Shown here piece after piece: positions 12,801 through 20,842 of a stretch of 63,112 bases of DNA (position 1 is the first letter of the stretch; each line of letters opens with the position of its first letter). The notes beneath the pieces are model-generated. The model did not search any database, had not been told where the DNA came from, and worked only from the letters and a program-made list of their open reading frames with translations. Source of the stretch: Aurantiochytrium sp. KH105 (taxonomy: Eukaryota; Sar; Bigyra; Thraustochytrida; Thraustochytriidae); the NCBI GenBank assembly GCA_003116975.1, contig BGKB01000245.1, positions 1 through 63,112 of the forward strand, read 5' to 3'. The position numbers and the translations under genes were made by a program.

Positions 12801-13437
12801 CCAGTTCGAGGCCGAGATTTGGCTCAAGCAGACACTGGTCGTACGGAATCGTTAGCTCCTCCGGAAGCTCTTCATTGAGGGACTCGCTCGGATCCGTGCG
12901 GAACTCGAGGCCCAGGTCCAGCGATATGCCTTCCGCAAGGGTCGACTGGTCGAGCGTGAACTCCCCTTCAAACGTGACAATGACGCCAATGCCTTCCAGC
13001 GTGATCTTCAAATCTTCGATGCGAATCCACCCCGTGCACGTCATGCGAATGTCCTCAACGCTGACCGATCCGCTCAGAAGTCGATCGCTATCCTGGACGA
13101 GATGACTCATGGTGATGTCGGCGATTTCTAGGTTTTTACACTGCAGCTGCCACACCGTAAAAACGCCGGACTCGATCAGGTCGCCCAGCTTGCCGCAGAT
13201 GCCATCGCCCAAACAAATCTCCATTTCCTTGGCAAGAGGCGGCAAATTTTCCCAGTCGCCCGTGCAGACATCATCATTCTTGGTGGGTCCGGGACATGGA
13301 CCCGGCTCGATACCAAACGTCTTATCGTCTAGGTAGTCTGCGAGGAAGTCTGCGTTCGCTCGGCCTGCCAATAAACTACTCGTCGTCACGAGAGCCAAGA
13401 ACCAAAACGCCCTCATCGCCGTTAATCTCCTCTCCAT
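6805..13437 (-). CDS. Giant secretory-pathway membrane protein: beta-rich (TULIP-like?) ectodomain plus C-terminal PqiA-like membrane modules
   Basis: This encodes about 2210 residues in one frame. ATGs at 13437 and 13416 are both possible starts; the frame extends upstream without an ATG. A signal peptide (MRAFWFLALVTTSSLLAGRA) is followed by ~1500 residues of lumenal or extracellular sequence. That part is Asp/Glu/Leu/Val-rich, with alternating hydrophobic strands, paired Cys and many N-glycosylation sequons. Stretches such as IRIEDLKITLEGIGVIVTF resemble amphipathic TULIP/BPI-type lipid-binding barrels; this is inference. A membrane span at about 1560-1585 (YIFLGGCGVAAIAAACLV) precedes a multi-span region. 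That region has two copies of a motif diagnostic of bacterial PqiA/LetA: LGKWSFLDVFVIVI at about residue 1751, and INSYWSGLEIYLVAIILTLL at about 1998. In bacteria PqiA/LetA partner with MCE proteins in intermembrane lipid transport. A lipid-handling role here is a hypothesis. Confidence 0.8.
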   Translation of the reverse strand: MERRLTAMRAFWFLALVTTSSLLAGRANADFLADYLDDKTFGIEPGPCPGPTKNDDVCTGDWENLPPLAKEMEICLGDGICGKLGDLIESGVFTVWQLQCKNLEIADITMSHLVQDSDRLLSGSVSVEDIRMTCTGWIRIEDLKITLEGIGVIVTFEGEFTLDQSTLAEGISLDLGLEFRTDPSESLNEELPEELTIPYDQCLLEPNLGLELVSGSDGIEDLIVCLNTWCPVNFGLILGPGFTDIILALIIDVAEAVVSGIVCQLAEEAAVLGETGEPGPLGDALLQIKDQVDEWGLSEGQDVNLADLDASILATSPYTQVTQTELDNAIDFNASAAVEAVAVALNGWLGAPSDQPQYAPRPVVNELIDLVTDPAGSLAIDLVDLDAALEISIPLNVTNATVRLEYVQVVGLSTISTFEILDLGVEEPVDERLRRTFNNTLGIDEVSLQVRAYLQLERGDWVTESCQYPPPRNLCTSDASAFTFTFEVTVTDLFFETSVLAVVNPDQLSDLEVGQLIDVDFADEPFGAFSNALRCVSPAAYALNVTNLRASLGAIQNPKLIDFDGDGLSQLVTDAIELGTDLVKGALKTKFPGIANGPIRELVNEVLLEDVTLFGREAGTVCNPWRGPSGEGTYYVDFGGAAFSPVYALVNEGIGGDPIRDTDVDLNELLRTVLEYNEDMYPDFPLTSEGLDEGSWRLTDEYDSIGRFSAYATDDYLSFTDLTIGNLTSLYKLLLEESQVEGLNIGFGFGGAMEGGPVQPLSVAIQLRADVTTRDILEQAELKLVFNQMDFEMELTRFGISTDYLYGLTVTELQNIPCILAVLREFEFREAARMASAASISFEVTTLPSGSVGSNKVSEALQLLETEQPQERARALVNTLLDVGFNAVLESIEFVPQLQEVTSTLCAASDPLSDLLDNIPLSDFLPNVTAIVERCTGPILPLPSLQESENLVFPDEIPEEAINLQESATIELVRQGLGVLQGDTLAKVLTSLANSSGSALADLFELENPDDPEDGNATLALPLDFLGLELDFMNDFSPGFRAGVNSLRIVGFSRMLQSFSLLEPVSSLITRNRITFREDEAVEIIVGASLELAGEAVGEPVGSVVREDVNVSLFIQDINLVFDLVSAVDSSVVSNLTLSQFLQVDGDQVVSLSDHVIGCLLSAVYRNGLFLHSLELTLGTLAGVSLTSTQEILSEGMEKLLDAVVDITTYFYAEVTTNVFQNCVREYVNSALFATQSLLSCPPASSIAPPPLEGDDRILRLSTSELLNGFLSFWFDVVVPESYLSVNAAINAALDNLVFFDSTPRASGESDSFFQEIPLVYNGVQYGIVEVGLEDMTVRQLGTFTDLRPLVPMDSDGTPLYASSRSVYVDPRASATAPSAAQIPYTTRTNIMVSGPVEVSAKLTLNADGLFRDIPNMVNELQVTVAVSDVTIGLELVLMVDLVDLLQVQVKSFETLEQLPCALVPIKGLEPLDFNLSASDLGLTVGCAGTCDFPLINYLEDGRVFTNTNGDEISELFNTFIEYANGYLTTQGAQELIDAALSRTSDDCASVAAVAEDLLTFGELEKDDVATLFAYIFLGGCGVAAIAAACLVPLHRRRERDHKARKLAGVAPVDRDAELAGEMALLELRTSSLFQHPVTPPVARFLVPFVQIMNVVGLVIAIGFSDAANITLSATLFGATTQTVALVPFTLFSTINDTWNSGAWPLALLITVASCMWPIVKNLVLLFLWFAPTTIVGAERRHTVLEYLDMLGKWSFLDVFVIVITLAALRNYVVGAYWTSLSFLEDEVFITDINVTPENGLTLLCFVAALSLVINHVVIFFNNKVHASNRESEARAHGNEALLHKIPVLATHKVRVMSYRFAGTTASGQQRVVAPRAARALLGLLGMAFLFIIVGITLPLITFDLRGLLGLLLELVSEGSPRLASQLNLKTYSVLSMGAALGESPTDSTWEAVVITFFKMLYAISVYVGPLLLIVLLFALMVVPMDLGTGQGLFFWTKINSYWSGLEIYLVAIILTLLELGIVTQFITDFITNDVCSQAKAAIELAVADPDTNGVCFTIYSYLEPTAVVLFLGLFFQLVAFYIVTVIASAALADRNYAAYRNVHNDAKPKPMSRLNRWILRHCTQFESAALPSRATSRTAPDQGPFTLLDDESAFVDRPSGSGVCGGLSKWCCDFEKGQRSADARIAAWQKRFEVAGTVAESSASDDIQV

Positions 13438-14879
13438 CGGTTGCCGAAGGGCTTCGCCCCCTCGACGCGCGCTGCTCCCTACTGTCTGCACTTCTTGTTT
13501 GCAGACCCGGATGGCTCGGCCCCGTGGCGTTTTCGGATACGAGTTTGATTGCCCCGTCCGTCGTGGCGGCGTCGAGGCTCTTACACGAGTGCGTTGCGCG
13601 AGTTTGTCTCTTTTTGAGCGCGCTCGTACTTCCTCGCGGCCGCCGTTACTCAGACTGTAGCCGCGCTCGATGGACGCGCAGCTCGGACTCGCGCTCGCAC
13701 TCTTCTTCTTTTGTGCTCAAGCGTGTAGTCAGACTGCCTTGGCCGCCTACACCGTGCTCTGCCCATGAGTCTACTGACTGGTCGCCCAGCTGGTGGGGCT
13801 GGCTGTCGTCCGGCGCATCCTCTCGCGCGAGATGGTGTCCTCTCCAGCGTCGCGTTGCGTCGCGTCGCTTGCGGCTGCTGTCGTGATCGTGATCGTGATC
13901 GTGATCGTGGCCGCGGTCGCGAACATCTCGGGCAAGCGTCCTGCCCTGACTCGCGCGAGGGAGGGAGGACATACGCCCAGCTGCGGGCGGCTGGTGTCTT
14001 TTTTCGCGCGCAAGATACCGCTTCGCCATATGACGCTCGCCGCCACGTCCGCCCATGCGCGGCGGCGGGCGCAGGATGCCGCGGCCCCGCCTCGCGCCGT
14101 TCTTGATGTCGCTGCGCAGCGCCATCCTCGCCGTCCGTCCCTACCTCCCTCTGTCCACTCCCGGCTCGGGGGCCTCTTCGCCCAGCCCGGACGCGCGCCC
14201 AACAACACCGACGACAAGAACAGCGACAACAACATCAGCGCACGAGTCTGGGCCTGCGCTGCGCGCGATGCCGTCGACGGCGTCGCGTCCCAGGCCGCGA
14301 CTGCAGTCCCAAGATAGGGCGCGAAGTGAAGTACCGGCGGCTGCGGGGCGCGCATTTGCGGGGAGGGTCAGGGTGACTGTGGGCCGGGGCGGATCGCGGG
14401 GCGAGACGAGATCGAGATCGAAGTCGCGCGGCGGAGGGAGGATACGCTGCGCCGGGTCAGGCCGCAATCTGGCGGCGAGCGGGAGATAGGGAAAATAGAG
14501 ATGCGGTGCCGGCGTGAAAGAGGTTTCGGAGAGGCCAAAACGGGATCTTCGAGCCGCCAGCGAGAGCGAGGGGCAGGACAGACAGACAAAAGTCGGAGAA
14601 CACAGTTTGCGATCTGGAACCGAACGGAGCTCGCGTGCGTAGCTACTGAGCAAGGTAGAGATTGAGCGGGGTTCAGACGAGGTAGCAGGTCACAGCGCGC
14701 GGGGGAAAAGGTGAAAGCAGTCCTGCGATTGACGAAAGTCTTGGGCCGCGCCAGTGCAAAGCAAGAGCCAAGCACACAACCCTCGCTTGGTCCCTTGCTT
14801 GCTCGCTTGCTTGATCGCTCGATCTCTCGCGGTAAGCTCTAGAAGCACTGCAAAAGAGAGAGAGATAGAGAAAGAAACG
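13438..14879. other. Divergent promoter region between giant PqiA-like gene and lipase
   Basis: This is GC-rich non-coding DNA between two divergently transcribed genes, so it probably holds both promoters. It contains a GTGATC hexamer repeat (13881-13906). A sequence close to the recurrent promoter motif described elsewhere occurs near 14322-14335 (GAAGTGAAGTACC). Frames here are Arg/Ala/Pro-rich without domains. Confidence 0.5.
13881..13906. repeat. Short (GTGATC)n hexanucleotide repeat
   Basis: There are four tandem copies of GTGATC, seen directly, in the divergent intergenic region. Confidence 0.8.
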
Positions 14880-16457
14880 ATGAGGAGGCGAAGTTCGCTC
14901 GGTGCAATGGCGATGACGATCGCGGCGATAGCGAGCCTGCCCGGACACAGTGCGGCCAAGGAGGTGGCCGTCTTCATTCATGGCCTCGGCGGCTTTGCCC
15001 CCGACGAGTTCTTTGGCTTCCCTTACTGGGTGTACATCAACGAGTTCACAGAGCGCGGCTTCGAGGCGTACCAAGCCGAGGTCGGCCCCGTCAGCAGCAA
15101 CCACGACCGCGCGTGCGAGGCGTACGCGCAAATCATGGGCACCGTTGTGGACTACGGCAAGGTGCACAGCGAGCGGCACGGCCACAATCGATATGGACGG
15201 AACTTCACGGGCAAGGGATTCTATCCCGAGTGGTCGACGGAAAACCCTATTCACATCCTCGGTCACAGTATGGGTGGGTCTACGATCCGCAAACTCGAGA
15301 TCTTGCTGCAGGAGGGCATCCAAGAGGAGATCGACGCCACGCCTCCCGAAGAGCTCTCCCCGCTCTTTGCAGGTCTCGGCACCATGATCAAAACCATGAC
15401 ATCCTTTTCCGGGACGCACGATGGTAGCACGCTCGAGCCCTTGCTGGGCGAGGACATCGTGCGCGTCATTGAAGTCTTTATTCTCGGTTTTGCAGGCATA
15501 TCCGAAGACACCTTTATTGACGAGATCTATGGATTCGACCTGAGCCAGTGGAATATCACCAAACTGTCCAACGAAACGATTGGGGACTTTTTCACGCGTA
15601 TGCGCGAGTCGCCGATTTGGAGTGTCGACAATCTCGATCTTGCGCCCTTTGACTTGTCCCCCGACGGTGCGTTGGTGCAGCAGGAGGCTGGACAGCACGC
15701 GTACCCGGACACACACTATTTTGCATTCTCTACGTCACTTACTCAGCCAGTTTACCGGTGCAACGACGAAGAGACGGTCTGCGGGTACGCCCAGGAGGCC
15801 TCGCCCCTTATGTGGGCTGGACTCAGTCCCTTTGCCAATATCATCGGAGACGTCGAGCAGCCTCAGGCTTTGCGCGAAAACGATGGCCTTGTTCCTGTGG
15901 AAAGCAGCAAGTGCCCGCAACTTGCATACCCGGGCACGACTTGCATCCCTTTTGACCCAAACAGCGACAACGACGACTGGGAATGGGTCCCCGGTCAATG
16001 GTACTATCAGTACACCTTGCTGGACCATTTGCAGATTATTGGGTGGACTTACAATGATGCTGATGACGATCGTGCACGCGCAAACTTTGCGAACCAGGCG
16101 CAACGCATCCTGCGAGCTGTTGGCGCTGATGGAGGCACCGACCTTGATTCAACAATGGCCCCGACACCTTTCAAGGACGCCGCTGCCGACGAGGGGCGCA
16201 GCGCAAGTGAAGTAGCGGCCATTGCGGGGGGAAGCGTGGGTTCTGCCTTGGCCCTCGCCGCGCTCGCACTGGTTCTTTGGATTCGACGGAGCAGCTCCGC
16301 GACCTTTGCGGCGGATCCTGCAACTTCATTACCAACGTCGGCGTCCGCTTCGCCTTCGGCAGGTCTGCAATCCGCGCGTGTAGGCAGACGAGAGCCTGCA
16401 TCTATCGTGGTGTCTTCGGCGAATCCTTCGTATGTGGCTCGAGAGCCAAGTTTCTGA
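14880..16457 (+). CDS. Secreted or membrane-anchored triacylglycerol lipase, bacterial family I.5-like
   Basis: This encodes 525 residues from the ATG at 14880; the frame is open further upstream, but this ATG is directly followed by a signal peptide (MAMTIAAIASLPGHSA). The mature protein begins with VAVFIHGLGGFAPDEFFGFP, the oxyanion-hole and entry motif of Geobacillus/Staphylococcus-type lipases. GHSMGG places the nucleophile at Ser130. NDGLVPV gives Asp335 and LLDHLQIIGW gives His383; the Ser-Asp spacing is nearly that of Geobacillus L1 lipase. The zinc-site residues of that family are also present as Asp76 (SSNHDRACEAYAQ), His96 and His102 (VHSERHGHNRYG). A eukaryote-style addition follows: a membrane span (GSALALAALALVLWI) and a short Ser-rich tail. 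It probably hydrolyses extracellular or vacuolar lipids at a membrane surface. Bacterial ancestry by transfer is plausible but untested. Confidence 0.9.
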   Translation: MRRRSSLGAMAMTIAAIASLPGHSAAKEVAVFIHGLGGFAPDEFFGFPYWVYINEFTERGFEAYQAEVGPVSSNHDRACEAYAQIMGTVVDYGKVHSERHGHNRYGRNFTGKGFYPEWSTENPIHILGHSMGGSTIRKLEILLQEGIQEEIDATPPEELSPLFAGLGTMIKTMTSFSGTHDGSTLEPLLGEDIVRVIEVFILGFAGISEDTFIDEIYGFDLSQWNITKLSNETIGDFFTRMRESPIWSVDNLDLAPFDLSPDGALVQQEAGQHAYPDTHYFAFSTSLTQPVYRCNDEETVCGYAQEASPLMWAGLSPFANIIGDVEQPQALRENDGLVPVESSKCPQLAYPGTTCIPFDPNSDNDDWEWVPGQWYYQYTLLDHLQIIGWTYNDADDDRARANFANQAQRILRAVGADGGTDLDSTMAPTPFKDAAADEGRSASEVAAIAGGSVGSALALAALALVLWIRRSSSATFAADPATSLPTSASASPSAGLQSARVGRREPASIVVSSANPSYVAREPSF

Positions 16458-16832
16458 GTGCACCTTGGTTCGAGCGAATATAAGCAAACACGAGGAAGAC
16501 TGTAGCACGAAAACAAAAAACGACGCGACGCGACGCAGCTAGTCAGGCGTAGGCGCGCAATGACTTTCTCGCACGGCTTTCGTTGTCGCACGAGATCCTA
16601 CGTGTTTTACTTCACTGCGCTGTACTGCACTATGTTGTATTGTGTGGTGAGTTTCCTCTCATAAAAGCCCGTTGACACGCGCACATAAATGTTGGCAAAA
16701 CTTGTTTGTTTGATTGTTTGTTGGTTTGTTTGGTCTTTTTGTTATCACGTCTTGTGAAGAGTGGAAGGTCACGAGGCACGAAGAGTCTTGCATGACGATC
16801 GCAAATGCGCACAAGAACGAACGATGTGGTGG
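16458..16832. other. Convergent 3' spacer
   Basis: This is T-rich sequence between the lipase stop and the stop of the polyQ gene on the other strand. It includes a TTTG-rich run at 16700-16740. No ORF is supported. Confidence 0.5.
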
Positions 16833-19502
16833 TCAGAGGGCGATTCGCTGCGCCCGATGCGTGCCGTGGTGCACGCACGGCTTGGTCCCTGAAGGGGACT
16901 CCGAGTTCAGTGATGAGGACATCGATGCTTCAAAAGAGGCCTTCGGATTGTTTGCATGGCGGACAAAATTCTGATGACAGTTGTTGCAAGCATCAAAGTT
17001 GTTGCAAACGAGGCAGCGCCAGCGCGACTTTGAAATCTGTTTCTGGCACGAGTCGCAGATGAACTCGATTGGTCCCGTCTCGGCGTAAATTCTCCCGTGC
17101 TTGACCTTTTCTGAAGTCGACATTCCAAGCGTCGGCGAGTTCACCGTCCCTCGATGTTCCTCGCCAAGTTTGGGCAAGCACTCGACGCAGAAGTACGGCT
17201 CAGCGATTGAGGTTAGCCGGTCGCGGAGCTCGTCGACGGTTTCTTTGCCATCGTCGCGCGCAAGCTTGTCCACATTCAAGCCGAGACGATGGATGCACCT
17301 AATGTGATAACCCCTATCACATCCGTCACAAAGGATCGTCGAATCGTCCACATTCCCCCGCAGGTTGCAGGCCCGGCATCGAAAGCTCTCATCCAGAAAG
17401 ACGGGCGCCGGCAACTTCTTTGAGGCTTCTCGTGCAAGCGAAAGAGACTTCTTCTTGATATTGGCTTCCGCCAGAGAGGCGTGCGCCCTTGCAGCGGCTC
17501 CCAGACTCGCGCTCGTGCCGGCGCGAGCCTTCTTGTTGGCGGAGCCTCCTCCCGTGGTACTTGGACTCCGTTTCTTTCGAAGCGCCGAGGCTGTTGCTGC
17601 TGCAGAACTCGAGGAGCGTGATCGTGCCAGTGATGGAGTCAGACGGCCGGATTCTCCACCGCCCATACTGCTCAAGTCTCCTTGCGAAGCCTGGGCCAGC
17701 ACGGAAGTGCTCCCTACAGAAGCGACACTTCCCTGCGCGGCGGAAGTTCGCCCGCGCTTCCGCGCCGCTCGCCTCGAGCATGTTTCAAGATGATTGGCGA
17801 AACGCGTCACGCCCACTTTGCACTTGCACAACTGGCACACACACAGCTGTTTTGTTGTCACGGCGTCCACGTTAAGGTGAACGTCGCGATAAGAGAGGAC
17901 TTCGGACGCCTCCTCGTCTGGCCAGCAATATCGATTTTTCCAACGCCTGTGCCGCTCCACGAAGCGCTCCACGCGGTTCATGGGCAATGGCGAAATGACG
18001 TCGGCGCGGGCTCCACCGTCTCGCCACGGCGGCGGCGCCAATACATCTTCTTTTGGCGCTTGCAACGGAATCGGAGCTTCGGGCTTGACAAAGCTCGAGC
18101 CACCCGCTGCCAATGGTACGTTGCCCCCTTGGGGAGCCACAGGGTTCGCAGCCGCCCTGCTCGTCTTTTCGTCGACACCCTTTGTGACGGGAATGATCTT
18201 GGTTGGGGCCACTGTTACCTTAGGTTTGGACGGCTTCGACGTCTTGGCTTGAGTCTGGGCTTCTTTTCGAGCGTTGGATTTGCCTTCTGGTACCAAGCTC
18301 GTGGTATTCTTGGGCGTTGCGGTGTTCACGTTTATATCACCAGCAGGCCCAGGCTTGTGTGCGCTCCCATTGCCCTTGGGTGCCTGAGGGGCGCTCATGG
18401 GTTGCTTTTGTATTTGAATGGGTTGTGGTGGTTTTTTCGCTGGCGGGGATTGACTTGCGCTTGACTTGTTGGGGGTTGACTGCCTCGGTTTTTTCGATGG
18501 AGACGAAGAAGAACAAGAAGAAGAAGAAGAGGAAGGCACTGTGCTTGCGTTCGTATTGGTTCCAGATCGCGCATACTGCGCCTGCATTCCGACGTTGTGG
18601 CCTTGTTGCAGTGGCGCATTGTAATGTGGAATGCGGCCGTGAGATTGTCTAGAAGGAGGCTGTTGTGACTGAAACTGCCCGAGCTGAGACTGATGGGGGC
18701 CCGAGGCGGCTTGAGGCAGATGCAAGTGATTAAGTCCTCCGAACTGGCTAAGTATGCGTTGCTGCAGCTCGTTCAGAGATATATCGGGACGACTTTGTGG
18801 CGCTGATTGTGATTGGGGATTTGCGTAAAAGTTCGACTGGTTTGCGTACTGCTGGAGTTGGAGTTGCAATTGCTGCTCTTGGTGTTTTTGCAGTTGCTCC
18901 TGCTGCTTGTGCAGTTCTTCCTGCTGCTTTTGCAGCTGCAAAAGAAGACTGTCATGGTACGCTGACGAAACGGATGGGTCCAAACCTGCCGGTAGGAATT
19001 GGCGAACCTGCTGCAGCACTGAAGAGGGTAATGGCATTTGCGACGTCGAGGTTCCAGGCCCCACGCCCGAGTTATGCATGCCTTGGGCAGGCCATAGTCC
19101 AGACTGCGCCTGCTGCTGCTGCTGCTGCTGCTGCTGCGTCCGTATCGGCAACCCCATGGCCTGCATGAGACTATGCACATAGCTCTGCGCGGCGAAGCCG
19201 GGCTCCTGCTGTTGCTGCTCAGGCCGCCGCTGCTGCTGCTGCTGCTGCTGCAGCGACTGCTGCAGCGACTGCTGCTGGCCCATGGGTCGCTGCTGCGGCG
19301 CCTGCGGCTGCTGCCGCTGCTGCTGCTGCTGCTGCAGCGGAGATTGCCGCTGCCGCTGCCGCTGCCGCTGCTGCTGCTGCTGCGCCGCGGGCGCGCCGGG
19401 CCCGCTCCCGAGGCTGGCGCCGGCGCCGGCGCGGGGCGCGGCGGGGGCTGCCGCGTCTCCCGGCGGCCCTGCCTCCTGGCCGCGGCTCGCGCCCGCGCGC
19501 AT
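16833..19502 (-). CDS. PolyQ nuclear protein with Sgf11-like, PHD and ZZ-type zinc fingers
   Basis: This encodes 889 residues from the ATG at 19502. The first ~330 residues are glutamine-rich low complexity, with several uninterrupted Q runs encoded mostly by CAG. A Ser/Pro/Lys-rich linker follows. At about residues 550-577 is an Sgf11/ATXN7L3-type finger (LCVCQLCKCKVGVTRFANHL then ETC), the family that links the SAGA deubiquitinase module to nucleosomes. At about 707-780 is a PHD finger (CRACN, ILCDGCDRGYHIRC, YFCVEC). At about 813-850 is a ZZ-like finger (CDSCQKQISKSRWRCLVC then NNFDACNNC). This suggests a chromatin reader or co-activator subunit. The start lies in very GC-rich sequence, so the exact N-terminus is uncertain. 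Confidence 0.85.
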   Translation of the reverse strand: MRAGASRGQEAGPPGDAAAPAAPRAGAGASLGSGPGAPAAQQQQQRQRQRQRQSPLQQQQQQRQQPQAPQQRPMGQQQSLQQSLQQQQQQQRRPEQQQQEPGFAAQSYVHSLMQAMGLPIRTQQQQQQQQQAQSGLWPAQGMHNSGVGPGTSTSQMPLPSSVLQQVRQFLPAGLDPSVSSAYHDSLLLQLQKQQEELHKQQEQLQKHQEQQLQLQLQQYANQSNFYANPQSQSAPQSRPDISLNELQQRILSQFGGLNHLHLPQAASGPHQSQLGQFQSQQPPSRQSHGRIPHYNAPLQQGHNVGMQAQYARSGTNTNASTVPSSSSSSCSSSSPSKKPRQSTPNKSSASQSPPAKKPPQPIQIQKQPMSAPQAPKGNGSAHKPGPAGDINVNTATPKNTTSLVPEGKSNARKEAQTQAKTSKPSKPKVTVAPTKIIPVTKGVDEKTSRAAANPVAPQGGNVPLAAGGSSFVKPEAPIPLQAPKEDVLAPPPWRDGGARADVISPLPMNRVERFVERHRRWKNRYCWPDEEASEVLSYRDVHLNVDAVTTKQLCVCQLCKCKVGVTRFANHLETCSRRAARKRGRTSAAQGSVASVGSTSVLAQASQGDLSSMGGGESGRLTPSLARSRSSSSAAATASALRKKRSPSTTGGGSANKKARAGTSASLGAAARAHASLAEANIKKKSLSLAREASKKLPAPVFLDESFRCRACNLRGNVDDSTILCDGCDRGYHIRCIHRLGLNVDKLARDDGKETVDELRDRLTSIAEPYFCVECLPKLGEEHRGTVNSPTLGMSTSEKVKHGRIYAETGPIEFICDSCQKQISKSRWRCLVCNNFDACNNCHQNFVRHANNPKASFEASMSSSLNSESPSGTKPCVHHGTHRAQRIAL
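19105..19386. repeat. CTG/CAG trinucleotide repeat tracts (polyQ coding)
   Basis: Several runs of CTG on the plus strand (CAG on the coding strand) occur at about 19108-19137, 19229-19275 and 19315-19383. They encode polyglutamine in the minus-strand protein, with interruptions by other codons. Confidence 0.9.
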
Positions 19503-20842
19503 CGCCTCGGCCTCCGCGCGCCTCGCCTCGGGCCTCGCGTCTGCGGTCTACTCTGCGCCTGCTCGCCGCGTCTTCCTTCCCATTCATTGGGCGCATTCAC
19601 TCATTCGCTCGGTCATTCATTCCATCGGGATCGAGCATTGCTCGTTCTGGCTGGGCCCAGGACCACCCGGGTCAACCGGCCGTTCGCTCGGGTATGGACG
19701 GTCATGGGCCGGGCGTCGCAAGGGCCTGCGCACGGAGGTTCGTGCGTGAGGCGTTCAGGACTTTTTGACCCGCTCGCCTGGGCCGAGCAGCTAAGCGAGA
19801 GTGCTGCAGGGCGAGCGAGAGATTCGCGAGGATGGCGCGGCGATTGACTGAGGGCTCGGCCCGCCATGGTCGGCGACAGCGAAATGCTCGGTCAGAAAGG
19901 ACGAGGGTGCGAAGAGAGCAAGAAGAAATCAGTGCTCTCCCGTCTCAGCAGCAGCTGCAGCAATGTGCAATGTGCTGTCTGTCTCCAAACAGTCGACCAA
20001 CACGAAATGTTCATCGATCCAAATGACGACCGAAAGAAAATCGCTGGCAGCGGCTCTTTAGAGGTTTCAAGAGCTCGAAGAGGGAGGGACGTGTGGTCAA
20101 GGAAAAAGGAACTGATGGCGATGAATCGGGCGAAAAGGAAAGTCAACACAAGGATCGCATGCATTTCCTTTCTGGAGAAGCCACGTCCATCACACAATAC
20201 GCTTTCTCAACCAAAATATAGACGAGTGCGACTGACCTTTTACAAGCCACACTCGTTCCTTTTCATCTGCTGCATCCATCTTGTATTTTATCTCTTCGTT
20301 CGTCTGGCTGATCTTATGCTCTATTTGGCGGATTAGCTCTTCATTCCTTTGCTGAGACCTACTACCTTCTACAAGGATGACAGGAGTCTTCACGGCGCTC
20401 ACACGCAGAAACGGCTTCTTTGGCGAGCAGAATTCCGCGCGCTCGCTCAGTCAGGGCAGCAAGGGAAAAAATCCATTCGCACAAGGACCCAGGGCCGTCC
20501 CGTCCCGTGCGTCACGATGTACACATTGCCATCCATCGCCATCCATCACGCGCACAGTGACTTTGGTGGATTCCGAGCGATCTGCGCAACGCAATTTCAC
20601 CATCGCCAAACAACAAGATCTAGCTTCCACGTTGGCCAGCAGCGGCGATAATCCGAGTCGAGCAAATCGACAACGAGCTCACGCACGAGCGAGCGAGAAG
20701 AAGAAGGGGAAGAGCCCGGAAGCAGGAGCAAGACAGGCTGCGAGTCGTGCGCTCCCGAGGCGAAAGTACACCGACCCTGGCTGACTGGCTGCTTGTCTGC
20801 CTGGCTAGCTGTCAGTACTGAAGAGTAGACTTCGCACATACC
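19503..20842. other. Divergent intergenic region, no gene recognised
   Basis: This lies between the minus-strand polyQ gene and the plus-strand gene at 20843, so it should contain two promoters. Frames at 19866-20336 (plus) and 19892-20197 (minus) overlap each other, have ordinary composition but no recognisable domain, and are not supported. The rest is GC-rich and then mixed sequence. Confidence 0.5.

Noticed and set aside
13646..14355. Overlapping frames between the PqiA-like gene and the lipase
   Set aside because: GC-driven frames on both strands, including translation of the GTGATC repeat as Asp-His or Val-Ile runs.
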